A stretch of DNA of 64,000 nt from Cognatundibacterium rugosum (GCF_014284365.1 NZ_JACOGG010000012.1:1-64000); one strand, 5' to 3'. Shown: positions 9,498 to 18,975, counted from the first letter of the stretch. The notes: generated by a model not told the origin, from the letters alone. Translations and numbers: made by a program.

Positions 9498-10580
9498 ATG
9501 CACACCTCCCGCCCCGCCCTGCCCCTGAACAGAAATACCAGCCTCGACAATATCAAAGGCTTGCTGATTTTTCTGGTGGTGTTCGGTCATCTGGTGGAAT
9601 TACACATCGCGAGTGATGCCTTCCTGCGCCCAATCTGGATACTGATCTACACCTTCCACATGCCTATGTTTGCGATGGTATCTGGCATGTTATCAAAATC
9701 CGATCTGAACCAGCATCAGTCCAGGCAACTGATCCGTAATATACTCGCGCCTTTACTGGCCTTCGAATTGCTGTATGAGCTAACAGAGTATCTCCTGACC
9801 GGCAGTTTCAGTGCATACGCAAAACTGATCGCGCCTTATTGGATGCTATGGTACTTATTAAGTCTGTTGAGCTGGAGGCTGTTGCTGCCGCTGTTTACGC
9901 GTTTGCAATTTCCCGTTCTTATCTCCATTTTGCTGGCCATGGCAGGCAGCTATTCAGAGCACAGCGGTTATTTTCTGAGCATTTCACGGACACTGACTTT
10001 CCTTCCATTTTTTATACTGGGCTGGACGTTGGGGCCGGATTTCTTACAGCGTTGGAAGAGTAAGCCACATTGGTTTTTGCTGAGCCTGCTGATCTGCGCC
10101 AGCGCGATCGTCGCTGCCATGTTATTACCTAAGCATTTTGATTACCGTTGGCTGTACGGCAGTTTTTCATTACACAGACTGGGGATGGCAAATCTGACAG
10201 GCAGTATGTATCAACTGGCTCAATACGCAAGTTGTACTGTGATCGGTCTGGCTGTTTGTTATTTGATGAGCCGCCGCAACTGGGGACTGGCAAGAATAGG
10301 ACAGCAATCCATGTATGTCTTTTTATGGCATGGAATGGCGCTGATTATTTTGCATAATACAGGCCTGTTGAACCGCATTTTGCATCTGGAAGACACTGCC
10401 CGCCTGTTAGTTTCGCTGGGAGCGAGTGCCCTAATCGTCTGGCTGGCGGCCCACCCGTATTGCGAATTATTGACCAATAAACTCATACTGCAAGCTACGC
10501 AATGGTTATTACTGAAGCAGGACAGCAAAACAGAGCAAGTTGCTTCCGCAGCCAGCAGCGAATCCAGGCATATCAGCTAA
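9498..10580 (+). CDS. acyltransferase 3 family integral membrane protein
   Basis: About 360 residues with roughly ten hydrophobic segments. The N-terminus SLDNIKGLLIFLVVFGHLVE carries the start-of-domain pattern of membrane acyltransferase family 3 (fucose 4-O-acetylase/OafA-like), including the conserved His after the first helix. TFHMPMFAMVSGMLSK is a second conserved motif. Such enzymes O-acetylate surface or periplasmic sugars. The ATG at 9498 is preferred to an in-frame TTG at 9480. No polysaccharide cluster is adjacent, so the substrate is unknown. Confidence 0.8.
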   Translation: MHTSRPALPLNRNTSLDNIKGLLIFLVVFGHLVELHIASDAFLRPIWILIYTFHMPMFAMVSGMLSKSDLNQHQSRQLIRNILAPLLAFELLYELTEYLLTGSFSAYAKLIAPYWMLWYLLSLLSWRLLLPLFTRLQFPVLISILLAMAGSYSEHSGYFLSISRTLTFLPFFILGWTLGPDFLQRWKSKPHWFLLSLLICASAIVAAMLLPKHFDYRWLYGSFSLHRLGMANLTGSMYQLAQYASCTVIGLAVCYLMSRRNWGLARIGQQSMYVFLWHGMALIILHNTGLLNRILHLEDTARLLVSLGASALIVWLAAHPYCELLTNKLILQATQWLLLKQDSKTEQVASAASSESRHIS

Positions 10581-10632
10581 GCGACAGGTAGCTAGGTAGT
10601 TATGACAATCAAACATCCTGATCTGAATAGAT

Positions 10633-10670
10633 ATGCGGTTGACAGCTGCATTTCAAGCTGACAACCGCAT
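10633..10670. repeat. strong two-tier hairpin between convergent genes
   Basis: A 9-bp outer stem ATGCGGTTG/CAACCGCAT and a 5-bp inner stem CAGCT/AGCTG are separated by an A-A mismatch, with an 8-base loop. There is no T-run on either side. It lies between two convergent genes and may protect both transcript ends or act in factor-dependent termination. Confidence 0.6.
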
Positions 10671-10736
10671 CAAATCAGGGCCTGATCGTGCACGGCCCCG
10701 TCACCCAAGGGATGCGCTGGCAATCGCTGTACCAGC

Positions 10737-11333
10737 TCAGCGAATTTGAATATTGTCTTCAAATTGCTGTGGATGCTTGCCTTGTATACCGGCGTAGAAC
10801 CGACGAATTTCCTGCATGTCAGCAACGATATCACCAGTCGGCATAAACATTTTGCCTATACCACCCACTTTACGCCCAAAATCCAGGTAACCCAGGGCTA
10901 TCGGCACCCCGGCACCAAGTGCGATATAGTAAAAGCCGGTTTTCCAATGGGTGACTTTGCCACGCGTACCCTCCGGCGGTACGATCACTGTCAGCCTGTC
11001 ACTGGCATGAAATGCATCCACCGTACTCTGCACCAAATTGCCGGAACGGCTACGATCTACTGCAATCCCGCCCAACCAGCGCATGACGCCTCCCAGCACA
11101 GGTGGAAACAGGCTGGCCTTTCCCATCCAATACACACGCAGGCGCAGCACAAAGCACACCATCAGGGTCACCGGAAAATCCCAGTTACTGGTATGCGGGG
11201 CCGCAATCAGTACATATTTTTTTTCGGCAGGCTGTATACCCTCAACGCGCCAACCGGTCAGGCGTGCGGCCAGGACAGAAATCCAGCGCATCAGGGTGTT
11301 AATGATAGGGGTTTCGAAGATAGTCAGATGCAT
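10737..11333 (-). CDS. 1-acyl-sn-glycerol-3-phosphate acyltransferase family protein
   Basis: 198 residues of the PlsC-type lysophospholipid acyltransferase family, which transfer a fatty acyl group to lysophosphatidic acid or a related acceptor at the inner membrane. The catalytic motif is HTSNWDF (the H-x4-D box in the variant HTSNWD), followed by a hydrophobic stretch and the substrate motif PPEGTRGK. The length is close to the short, soluble-like members. Because of the HTSNWD variant the exact acceptor is uncertain. Confidence 0.85.
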   Translation of the reverse strand: MHLTIFETPIINTLMRWISVLAARLTGWRVEGIQPAEKKYVLIAAPHTSNWDFPVTLMVCFVLRLRVYWMGKASLFPPVLGGVMRWLGGIAVDRSRSGNLVQSTVDAFHASDRLTVIVPPEGTRGKVTHWKTGFYYIALGAGVPIALGYLDFGRKVGGIGKMFMPTGDIVADMQEIRRFYAGIQGKHPQQFEDNIQIR

Positions 11334-11589
11334 GCCGTAAGTCTTTGATATAAAAAGGGAAACTGCCCTGAGTTCAGGGAGACGGCATTATAGGTAAGTA
11401 TTGCTGGAGAGGGTAATTTTCCTAAAGAAATATTGAGATTTTCGACCAAATCCTCCAAAACCAGGCATACGCAAGACTTACATTGCGTTACGTCGCATCC
11501 GGACACCGATGCGTTGACCAGGAGTCAGGAGGACACCAGGGCGAGCACCTGTTTTCCCCTTTGTACATGTCATTGGAAGCCAACAAGCT

Positions 11590-12195
11590 TTAGGCTTCTA
11601 TCCAGCGCAAGACGTCTTCCCATTGCTCCAGATCTTTATCGACACGTGATGGTGCGACATCCCAAATGGTCGCGCCATGGGCCGCCAGTTGTATATAGTT
11701 TTGAGTATCACGCAGATAGCCTATCACCGGCAGCCCGAGTTGATTCACGTAATTCGCCAACTGATCGGCGGAGCGGCTGCGGGCATGGACGCGCATACCT
11801 AATACGCCGACCTCGCAGCGGTGTTTTTGTTGTGCGATCAGATTCAGGAAATCTTGCGTGGCAAGAATATCAAAAATAGAGGGTTGTAATGGAATGACGA
11901 TCTTGTTTGCCAGCGCCAGTACCTGTTCCAGCGCCTCACCGGCCAGACCGGCGGGCGTATCCAATACCAGATGTCCTTTGCTTGCTTTGGATGGCAGTGC
12001 ATCAACTGGCTGCCAGGGGGTGATGCGCGCCAGATTGTCTGGACGGATTTTCAGCCAGCTGAGGGACGACTGCTGAACATCCATGTCCCCTAGCATCACA
12101 GTCTGGCCCTGTGCCGCAAAATACCCGGCCAGATTAGTGGAAAAAGTGGTTTTTCCTACGCCCCCTTTGGGGTTGGTCACAGCAATCACGCGCAT
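11590..12195 (-). CDS. orphan ParA/MinD-like ATPase
   Basis: 201 residues from the ATG at 12195, preceded at good spacing by AGGAAAC; an in-frame ATG five codons upstream overlaps that site and is less likely. The deviant Walker A NPKGGVGKTTFS and the Walker B-like LVLDTPAG identify a ParA-type ATPase that dimerises on ATP. No ParB partner, plasmid replication gene or centromere-like repeat is seen nearby, so it is probably a chromosomal orphan positioning or partition ATPase. Its stop is near a 256-base gap holding no other recognisable gene. Confidence 0.85.
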   Translation of the reverse strand: MRVIAVTNPKGGVGKTTFSTNLAGYFAAQGQTVMLGDMDVQQSSLSWLKIRPDNLARITPWQPVDALPSKASKGHLVLDTPAGLAGEALEQVLALANKIVIPLQPSIFDILATQDFLNLIAQQKHRCEVGVLGMRVHARSRSADQLANYVNQLGLPVIGYLRDTQNYIQLAAHGATIWDVAPSRVDKDLEQWEDVLRWIEA

Positions 12196-12303
12196 AGTCA
12201 GTTTCCTCATTCATGATCAGCAGCAATATGACAGACCTGCTACCCATCCCGTCAGGCCTGTGAATTCATGTTGAAACGTCGTAGCAACGCGCAGACAGCC
12301 CGC

Positions 12304-13032
12304 TTACGCGCTGAAATCGACTGGCACCAGCAAATCCAGTTGTTCTTGCGTCAGGTAACACCATTCGCCTTCTTCCAACTCCAGCGATGCAAGTGTTAAC
12401 TTACCTATTGCCGTACGCTGCAAGGCGGCACAATGATTGCCAGCGGCTGCTAACATGCGTTTGACCTGATGATACTTGCCTTGCTCCAAAATAATCTCTA
12501 TCTGAAACTCAGCAACCTGGCGGCACATTTGGGCAGCTAGGGGGGCAGGTTCATCATGCAACTGCACACCACTGAGTAAGGTATTCACCAGTGCCTCAGT
12601 CACTGGTTCAGCCGTTGTCGCCAGGTAGACCTTGGGCACATGACGCTTAGGTGAAGATTGCGCATGAATGAAAGGTCCATCGTCTGACATCAGCAACATG
12701 CCGGTGGTATCGTGATCCAGGCGACCAACTGGCTGCACATCGCGCCAGCTGAATTGTTCAGGCAATAAAGTCAGGACACCAGGATGGTGGCTGGGTTTGC
12801 GTGAACACTCGAAATTGGATGGCTTGTTGAGCGCAATGTAGACATGCTCGCGATAAGTCCACTCCTCCTCAAATATCGTGAACTGCAAGCCCTCAGTTTC
12901 CAACGTCAGCTTATAGTTATCGACAACTTCTCCCTGGATGCTGACCTCGCCATCCTCTATCAGCTCGCGGCAATACTTGCGCGATCCAAATCCCTGCGAC
13001 TGCAGAATACGGTCTAAAGATAATTTACTCAT
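12304..13032 (-). CDS. rsuA: 16S rRNA pseudouridine-516 synthase
   Basis: 242 residues. An N-terminal S4-like RNA-binding domain (LDRILQSQGFGSRKYCRELI) is followed by the pseudouridine synthase domain. The catalytic Asp is D106 in PVGRLDHDTTGMLL, with further family motifs ALNKP and GKYHQVKRMLAAAGN. The overall layout fits RsuA, which modifies U516 of 16S rRNA, rather than RluB/E/F, but paralogue choice by eye is not certain. Confidence 0.88.
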   Translation of the reverse strand: MSKLSLDRILQSQGFGSRKYCRELIEDGEVSIQGEVVDNYKLTLETEGLQFTIFEEEWTYREHVYIALNKPSNFECSRKPSHHPGVLTLLPEQFSWRDVQPVGRLDHDTTGMLLMSDDGPFIHAQSSPKRHVPKVYLATTAEPVTEALVNTLLSGVQLHDEPAPLAAQMCRQVAEFQIEIILEQGKYHQVKRMLAAAGNHCAALQRTAIGKLTLASLELEEGEWCYLTQEQLDLLVPVDFSA

Positions 13033-13098
13033 TACAAGACTGTAGCAGAACTATGGCATGCAGGCAAAGCGACGACATCAGATCAAACAGCAACTTGC

Positions 13099-15081
13099 TC
13101 AATGCGGCGTTTCTGCGATTTTGGCAGTTTTCGGGATGCTCATACTAAAACGCGTTCCTTCACCGACGGTGCTGGATACCCGGATATCGCCTCCAAGCAC
13201 ATCTTTGACCAGATTGTAGACGATGTTCAGCCCAAGCCCACTACCACCTTGTCCCAGACGGGTAGTGAAAAAGGGATCAAAGATACGTCCAATATTGGCA
13301 GGTGCAATGCCCTTACCATTGTCAGTTACGGTGATTTCTATAAACGCATGATCCTTGTCGTGCGCCTCGATACATACCCGACCGCGAACTTCCGGATCAA
13401 ATGCATGGATAAACGCATTGTTGATCAGATTGGTCATGACTTGCCCTAAGGCGCCCGGATAGCTATCCAACAGCATTTTCGCAGGAATGTCAGCAGTCAC
13501 TTCATGCGGCGTCTTGCGTATCATAGGACCCAGCGTAACAATCAATTCGTCCATCATCTCGTCCAGCGCAAACTGGCGACGATTAGCACTGGTACGGTCT
13601 ACCGCGACTTGTTTGAAACTGGCGACCAGCTCAGACGCTTTGCTCAGATTACGTAATAACAGGTCCGTACCGAGACGGGCATTGGACAAATATTCTTCCA
13701 GCACGGATTTGCGCAAACCTTGTTGAAATTGCTGATAAATTTCTGTCGTTTGCTGCTGCAAAGTACTGGCGACGGTCACACTGGTACCGATAGGTGTATT
13801 GAGTTCATGTGCCACTCCCGCAACCAGCGAACCCAAAGCCGCCATTTTTTCCGTACGGAGTAATTCTTGTTGTGCACGCTGAAGGTCTTCGAGCACAACG
13901 GTCAGTTCGCTATTGGCCTCTTCCAGTTCATGGGTACGCTCAGAAACGCGCTTCTCCAGCGTGGCATTCATATTTCGGATCGCCTGCTCATTCTGGCGCT
14001 TCTCCGTAATATCTTCCTGAACCAGAATCAACATGGTTTCCTCGGCAATTCTTACCAGACGACCAGACAATTCACACAATAACAAACGACCTGCAATGCC
14101 ACTGCGGCACCAGGCTTCGTAGCCATGTATTTCTCCATCACGCTCAAGACGGCTGACGACGTGATGAAAATCATCCATATTGCGCCACAAATACTCTTGC
14201 ATACTGACCTGCCCAAGTATCGTCTCATGTGACCAGCCAAACTGGCGCACCCACGCGTCATTCACATCGGCCATGCGATAACTGGGATTTTTTCTGAACA
14301 CGGTCATAGCGACCGGGGAAGCCTGAAAAATCGCGATAAACTTTTCTTCCGTTTCGCGCAGGATTTGCTCCACCCGCAAGCGCTCTGCGAGTTCCTGTTG
14401 CAGCAGAGCATTCTGATGTTCACGTCCCGCAATTAACTCGCCCAGGTTCAAACGCATTTTATCGAGTCCCTGTGCCAGATTACCAATCTCATCCTGCCGG
14501 GTCCAGGCGAGTGCCTGGTCCATCTGACCACTGGCCAGCCTGGCTGTTTCCTGCTGCAAAATTCGTATAGGTCGTACGATGCGGCGGTCAAACAGAAACC
14601 AAATTAAGGCAAATGAAAATAAAACCTGTGCGCCAAGACCCAGCAATTGCTTAGCTATATCCTCCAGCAAATCATGCTTGACATTTGCCGTTGTGAGCGA
14701 AATTTCAACTTTACCAATAATTTTACTATCAAGGATGACTGGGCGAGTATCGGTGATTAATGCAGCGCCAGATGACATATCTTTTTTTTGCTTCACAAAA
14801 TCCGAACCTGCTTCATCAGTAATTGCAATACTGACTACTTCCGGGTTATGCATCACCCCATTAACAAATTGGCGACCAACCTCTTTGTCGACGTTCCAGA
14901 TCGGGACTTCCATCGCTTTTGCCAACATGTCAGCATACTGCACCATGGGATTGCGGACACGCAGCTGGACTTCACGCTCATACCGCGCCAACACCATGAA
15001 GTAACCGAACACGAGCGCCGGCAGCAAAATGCCGAGACCGACGCCAAAAATCGAAATTTGTCTTAAAGAATATCTTTGCAA
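13099..15081 (-). CDS. membrane sensor histidine kinase (HAMP-PAS-HisKA-HATPase)
   Basis: 660 residues. TM1 is about residues 10-31, then a periplasmic region, TM2 about 146-165, a HAMP segment (RPIRILQQETARLASG), a PAS domain about 240-360, a coiled coil (LEKRVSERTHELEEANSEL), the phosphoacceptor H425 in GVAHELNTPIGTS, and an HATPase domain with N-box NLINNAFIHAF and GSGLGLNIVYNLV. It begins 21 bases after the stop of the periplasmic binding protein gene at 15103, so the two are probably co-transcribed and the binding protein may deliver the signal. No response regulator is adjacent. Confidence 0.9.
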   Translation of the reverse strand: MQRYSLRQISIFGVGLGILLPALVFGYFMVLARYEREVQLRVRNPMVQYADMLAKAMEVPIWNVDKEVGRQFVNGVMHNPEVVSIAITDEAGSDFVKQKKDMSSGAALITDTRPVILDSKIIGKVEISLTTANVKHDLLEDIAKQLLGLGAQVLFSFALIWFLFDRRIVRPIRILQQETARLASGQMDQALAWTRQDEIGNLAQGLDKMRLNLGELIAGREHQNALLQQELAERLRVEQILRETEEKFIAIFQASPVAMTVFRKNPSYRMADVNDAWVRQFGWSHETILGQVSMQEYLWRNMDDFHHVVSRLERDGEIHGYEAWCRSGIAGRLLLCELSGRLVRIAEETMLILVQEDITEKRQNEQAIRNMNATLEKRVSERTHELEEANSELTVVLEDLQRAQQELLRTEKMAALGSLVAGVAHELNTPIGTSVTVASTLQQQTTEIYQQFQQGLRKSVLEEYLSNARLGTDLLLRNLSKASELVASFKQVAVDRTSANRRQFALDEMMDELIVTLGPMIRKTPHEVTADIPAKMLLDSYPGALGQVMTNLINNAFIHAFDPEVRGRVCIEAHDKDHAFIEITVTDNGKGIAPANIGRIFDPFFTTRLGQGGSGLGLNIVYNLVKDVLGGDIRVSSTVGEGTRFSMSIPKTAKIAETPH

Positions 15082-15102
15082 AGCAAGCCTCTGTGCTGCA
15101 GT

Positions 15103-15924
15103 TTATTTTGCGTGCTGCTTGCGCCAGAGTTCCATATTGGTCTCCAACAATTTATCCATCACTTTTTGCTTATCAAGTTTATACATCGCTTTTGCCAGAC
15201 GTGAACGTATATCTGCCGTATTGCACGGAGACTTATGTGGAACTGTCAAATATAAATTTTCGTTAGTGATAGCAGGATAAACTGCCTGCAGACTGGTGAT
15301 TTGATTTTTTGCAGCAATGGCTAAACCTGGGGTCTCCTCGTATATCAGGTAGTCTGCACGCCCCAAATTCAGAATGGCCAAGGCCTGTTCCAGCGTCGCC
15401 ACAGTAGAAATACGCAGAGATTCTTTGGCATACCGGTCAAACTCTTCGCCAAAGCTGTTATTAATGACGGTGACACCACTTTTACCAGTCAGGTCACTCC
15501 ACTTTTTATAGCGAACCTTGCCACCTTTCCTGACCCAGATCACAGTGCTGGTTTCACGAAATGCAGGGTAGACATAATCCATGTAGTCGAAACGGGGTAG
15601 CGTCAAAAAAGCACCGGCCAGCAAGTCTACCCTGCCCAGTTTTGCCTCTTCCTGCACTCTTCCCCAGGGGCCTAAATAGCGGACTTCAACCGGAATACCA
15701 ATTTCTTTTCCTATTGCCTGTACGAAATCAGCATTGGCACCGATCAAACGGTTTTCATCGTCAGGATCGCGCCACAAATACGGCGGATATTCTGGGTTAC
15801 CGGTAGAAAGTATTTTCTTACACGACTCCGTTGCAGAGGCCTGCACCTCCGACCCGGCAGTGATGAGCAAACCTAATCCTATGCTCAAATGGAAACATTT
15901 CAATAATATCCTGCGCATTCTCAT
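15103..15924 (-). CDS. periplasmic amino-acid-type substrate-binding protein
   Basis: 273 residues from the ATG at 15924; an in-frame ATG 30 codons upstream gives a hydrophilic extension, whereas this start leads straight into a signal peptide (MRMRRILLKCFHLSIGLG, cleavage near VQAS). The mature part follows the family-3 solute-binding fold: YPPYLWRDPDDENRLIGAN, FVQAIGKEIGIPVEVRYL, and GRVDLLAGAFLTLPR. No ABC permease or ATPase genes are next to it. Its close linkage to the downstream sensor kinase suggests a role in ligand sensing, which is inference. Confidence 0.85.
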   Translation of the reverse strand: MRMRRILLKCFHLSIGLGLLITAGSEVQASATESCKKILSTGNPEYPPYLWRDPDDENRLIGANADFVQAIGKEIGIPVEVRYLGPWGRVQEEAKLGRVDLLAGAFLTLPRFDYMDYVYPAFRETSTVIWVRKGGKVRYKKWSDLTGKSGVTVINNSFGEEFDRYAKESLRISTVATLEQALAILNLGRADYLIYEETPGLAIAAKNQITSLQAVYPAITNENLYLTVPHKSPCNTADIRSRLAKAMYKLDKQKVMDKLLETNMELWRKQHAK

Positions 15925-16040
15925 CCGTATGCCTCTTGGCAATAAACTTAAATCTGGCTTGCAGTCTAACTGCGAGATTCTTTTGAGGCAAGAAAGGGAT
16001 TTTTGTCTCTGCATTTTTGTTGTGCAGATGCAGGAAAAAA

Positions 16041-16080
16041 ATAGAAAAACGGCATAACAATTTAAAAAATGTTATGCCGT
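16041..16080 (-). terminator. intrinsic terminator after the glycine-zipper gene
   Basis: Perfect 11-bp stem ACGGCATAACA/TGTTATGCCGT around a 10-base AT-rich loop. Read on the minus strand it is followed by GTTTTTCTATTTTTTT. It sits 38 bases past the stop of the gene at 16118. Confidence 0.85.
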
Positions 16081-16117
16081 CATATCTGATACGCAACAAA
16101 ATTGATCAGAAAAACAA

Positions 16118-16729
16118 TTATCTGCGCACGATGCCGGAACCGCTATTTTTGACTAAATCACCGGATTGAAATCCAGGGTCCTGATCAAAGTGGAAACTTT
16201 GTTTGTTCCCGTTATCATATTGAACTGTGACAGTCCAAACTTTGGCGGATTTCACTTTTTGTTCAATTTTATGACCAGCCATCGCACCACCGGCCGCGCC
16301 GGCTATCGTGGCCAGATCACGGCCAGTACCGCCACCGACCTGATTGCCGAGTAATGCACCGGCAACGCCGCCTGCAATAACGCCTAAAGCACTGCCTTCA
16401 CCTTCTTTTTCACTGACATTGACTGCAACAACTCGACCACATTCTGCGCAGACCGGCTGATTTTTCTGATTGGCACTCACATTATTTGATACAGATGCTG
16501 TTTTTGCCGCAGCGAGTGCATTGGTGTACACGGCTTTCGCATCCCGTAAGCACTGCATGCGTGCACTGGAACTTGCTTCCTCTGCACACAATTTTTTATC
16601 CTCGGCGTAACGATTAGCTGCCTGTTTTGATGCTTCACTATATTGTTGCTTCGACGTCTGTGCATTTTGAGCAAACACCGCTGAGGCAGAACTCAATAAC
16701 AAACCAGCCAACATTAAATTTTTTTTCAT
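16118..16729 (-). CDS. glycine zipper 2TM domain protein
   Basis: 203 residues from the ATG at 16729, which has the ribosome-binding site CAGGAGTTGACC and opens a clean signal peptide (MKKNLMLAGLLLSSASAVFA). The middle has two Cys (CAECGRV), then the glycine-zipper pair GVIAGGVAGALLGNQVGGG and IAGAAGGAMAGHKIEQ typical of SlyB/Rickettsia 17-kDa surface antigen-like proteins that insert in the outer membrane or periplasm. There is no lipobox. The C-terminus is a small beta-rich domain (KVWTVTVQYDNGNKQSF). Function unknown; a second glycine-zipper protein occurs at 32191. Confidence 0.85.
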   Translation of the reverse strand: MKKNLMLAGLLLSSASAVFAQNAQTSKQQYSEASKQAANRYAEDKKLCAEEASSSARMQCLRDAKAVYTNALAAAKTASVSNNVSANQKNQPVCAECGRVVAVNVSEKEGEGSALGVIAGGVAGALLGNQVGGGTGRDLATIAGAAGGAMAGHKIEQKVKSAKVWTVTVQYDNGNKQSFHFDQDPGFQSGDLVKNSGSGIVRR

Positions 16730-16900
16730 GGTCAACTCCTGTTGAAAAACGATGAACCTGTTAAGCATAACGTCACACCACTGAATCAGATGACAATTAT
16801 CACAATTACTCACAATTCTGCGTAATTAATTCCAGCTTAGAGTTGCATAGAATAATTCAGTTACCTGTTCAGTTACCTGACTTCCCAAACCAGATAGCCA

Positions 16901-16934
16901 ACAAAAAAGCCAGCTACTGATGGGTAGCTGGCTT
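16901..16934 (-). terminator. intrinsic terminator after the aminotransferase gene
   Basis: Stem AAGCCAGCTAC/GTAGCTGGCTT, followed on the minus strand by a T-run (complement of ACAAAAAA). It lies 25 bases past the stop of the minus-strand gene at 16959. Confidence 0.85.
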
Positions 16935-16958
16935 CGCCTCATAACAGGTGGCGGGAGA

Positions 16959-18173
16959 TCAGAGTTTTGCTTTGATCAGTTTGCCCAGTTTTTCTATGCC
17001 CTCATGAATGCGCTCAGGTGAAACCGTGACAAAGGATAAGCGCAACGTATTTTTCTCTGCTTCATTCGCGTAGAAAGGGCCACCGGGTACAAAAGCCACA
17101 TTCTGCGCAATCGCCTCGTCCAGCAATTGCTTGCTATCCATATGTGCTGGCAAGGTCACCCAGATAAACATGCCGCCTTCAGGACGGGTCCAGCTGACGC
17201 TGGCGGGGAAATGTTGATTCATAGCTTCCAGCATGACGTCGCACTGACGCGAATACAGTGCACGGATAGTAGGGATATGTTCTTCAAGGAAGCCATCTTT
17301 GATGACTTCGTACACCACCATCTGTGTCAGCTGTGCGGTATGCAGATCGGAAGCCTGCTTAGCCTGTTCCAGCTTACGGATCAGCGGTACCGGCGCCACG
17401 ATATACCCCAGACGTATACCTGGGGTCAGCACTTTAGAGAAGGAACCCATGTAAATCACACCGTCCGGATTCATGTTCAGCATTTTTGGCAGTGGCTCAC
17501 CGCTATAACACAAATCGCCGTAAGGATTATCCTCAATCAACGGTATGCCCATGCGTGCGCAAGTCTCTACCAGTTCATATCTGCGCTCAATCGATAAGGT
17601 GCGGCCGGTCGGATTCTGGAAATTTGGCAAGGCGTACATCAGCTTCGCGCCCTGACCTTTTTCTGCCACGGAAGCCGGGATCAAACCATGTTCATCGGTA
17701 TCGACTGATTCAAACTGCGGCTGATAAACGGAAAACGCCTGCAAAGCACCGAGATAACTCGGTGTTTCCACCAGTACTTTACTACCTTCGTCAACCAGAA
17801 CTTTGCCGATCAGATCCAACGCTTGCTGCGATCCGGACACCATCATGATTTGCTCAGGCAAAATCGTCGAAGTTGGCGTGGACAGCGATTTCGCCAGAAA
17901 TTCACGCAGCGGTGCATAACCATCGGTAGGGCCATACTGCAATGCCATCTTGCCTTGCTCAGACAATACTTTGTCGAAAGCTGCTTTCATGCGCTCTACC
18001 GGGAAGGTTGCAGGTGAAGGCAAACCGCCGGCAAAGGAAATGACTTCCGGACGCATGGTCACTTTGAGAATCTCACGGATCGCAGAGCTTTGCAGTTGCT
18101 CGGCGCGAACGGAGAACTTCCAATCTATAGGGGTGGGATTTTCAAGTTTCATGCTGGTCTCACTAAAAGTCAT
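16959..18173 (-). CDS. PLP-dependent class I/II aminotransferase (2-aminoadipate type)
   Basis: 404 residues of the fold-type I aminotransferase family, subgroup with LysN and kynurenine aminotransferase II. Visible motifs: FAGGLPSPATFP, VSGSQQALDLIGKV, the Asn-Pro motif LPNFQNPTGRT, EDNPYGDLCY, and the PLP lysine in GSFSKVLTPGIRLGY. Substrate cannot be fixed by eye; 2-aminoadipate, aromatic or branched-chain amino acids are all possible. An alternative ATG at 18152 is equally plausible; neither start has a strong ribosome-binding site. RidA, which detoxifies imines released by PLP enzymes, is encoded just upstream on the same strand. Confidence 0.88.
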   Translation of the reverse strand: MTFSETSMKLENPTPIDWKFSVRAEQLQSSAIREILKVTMRPEVISFAGGLPSPATFPVERMKAAFDKVLSEQGKMALQYGPTDGYAPLREFLAKSLSTPTSTILPEQIMMVSGSQQALDLIGKVLVDEGSKVLVETPSYLGALQAFSVYQPQFESVDTDEHGLIPASVAEKGQGAKLMYALPNFQNPTGRTLSIERRYELVETCARMGIPLIEDNPYGDLCYSGEPLPKMLNMNPDGVIYMGSFSKVLTPGIRLGYIVAPVPLIRKLEQAKQASDLHTAQLTQMVVYEVIKDGFLEEHIPTIRALYSRQCDVMLEAMNQHFPASVSWTRPEGGMFIWVTLPAHMDSKQLLDEAIAQNVAFVPGGPFYANEAEKNTLRLSFVTVSPERIHEGIEKLGKLIKAKL

Positions 18174-18262
18174 GCCATGTCGGCAATTTTGTTGTCGTTA
18201 AATGTAAGTAAAGCAAATTCCAGTATGTCAGCGCGACCCGGAGTCACGCCAACGGACAGGGA

Positions 18263-18721
18263 TTAAGCGAGCTCGGCGATCAGCTCAATTTCTACGCAAG
18301 CCCCCATAGGAATCTGTGCCACGCCGAAAGCCGAACGTGCATGTTTGCCAGCATCACCAAATACTTCTACCATCAACTCCGATGCGCCATTGGTGACCAA
18401 ATGCTGCTCCGTGTAATCAGGGGTTGAATTGACCAGACTCATCAGTTTTACAATACGCTTGACACGAGTCAAATCACCACCGCAAGCAGCCTGCAAAGTC
18501 GCGATCAGATCGACGGCAACTGCACGTGCCGCCAGCTTGCCCTCTTCGGTCGTAATATTCTTACCTAACTGCCCTATCCAGACCTTGCCATCCTGCTTGG
18601 CAATATGACCCGAAATAAATACGGTATTGCCAGTCTGGGCATACATCACATACGCAGCAGCAGGTGTGGCGACTGCAGGCAATTCTATGTTCAGTGCTTT
18701 CAGTTTTTCGTAAACAGACAT
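18263..18721 (-). CDS. RidA family enamine/imine deaminase-like protein
   Basis: 152 residues of the YjgF/YER057c/UK114 family. Motifs: GNTVFISGHIAKQDGK, LVNSTPDYTEQHLVTNGASELM and the C-terminal RSAFGVAQIPMGACVEIELIAEL, with the position equivalent to the catalytic Arg of RidA in ARSAFGVAQIP. Archetypal RidA hydrolyses 2-aminoacrylate-type imines. This is one of the longer subfamilies (about 150 residues rather than 128), so its exact substrate is open. It lies 89 bases before the aminotransferase start on the same strand and may be co-transcribed. Confidence 0.88.
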   Translation of the reverse strand: MSVYEKLKALNIELPAVATPAAAYVMYAQTGNTVFISGHIAKQDGKVWIGQLGKNITTEEGKLAARAVAVDLIATLQAACGGDLTRVKRIVKLMSLVNSTPDYTEQHLVTNGASELMVEVFGDAGKHARSAFGVAQIPMGACVEIELIAELA

Positions 18722-18975
18722 AATTAATCCAGAGTAAAGGACGCCGGGGAAAAGGCGACGAGGTTGGCGGCAGTGGTTGCAGATGAACCTGCCTTCGAAT
18801 AACGTTCTATTGTAAGCCTGCCTCAGAGTGATTCATACCCCCAAAATCGAGTGGTCTTATTGATTTAATTCGGCATAGTCTACCATTATGCGGTTTGCAC
18901 CGATGAATCTTCGTTTTTCAAAGAACGCTATATCGTCTGAATTTTCAGCATACGTGCAAACGCAAAATATTGCAT

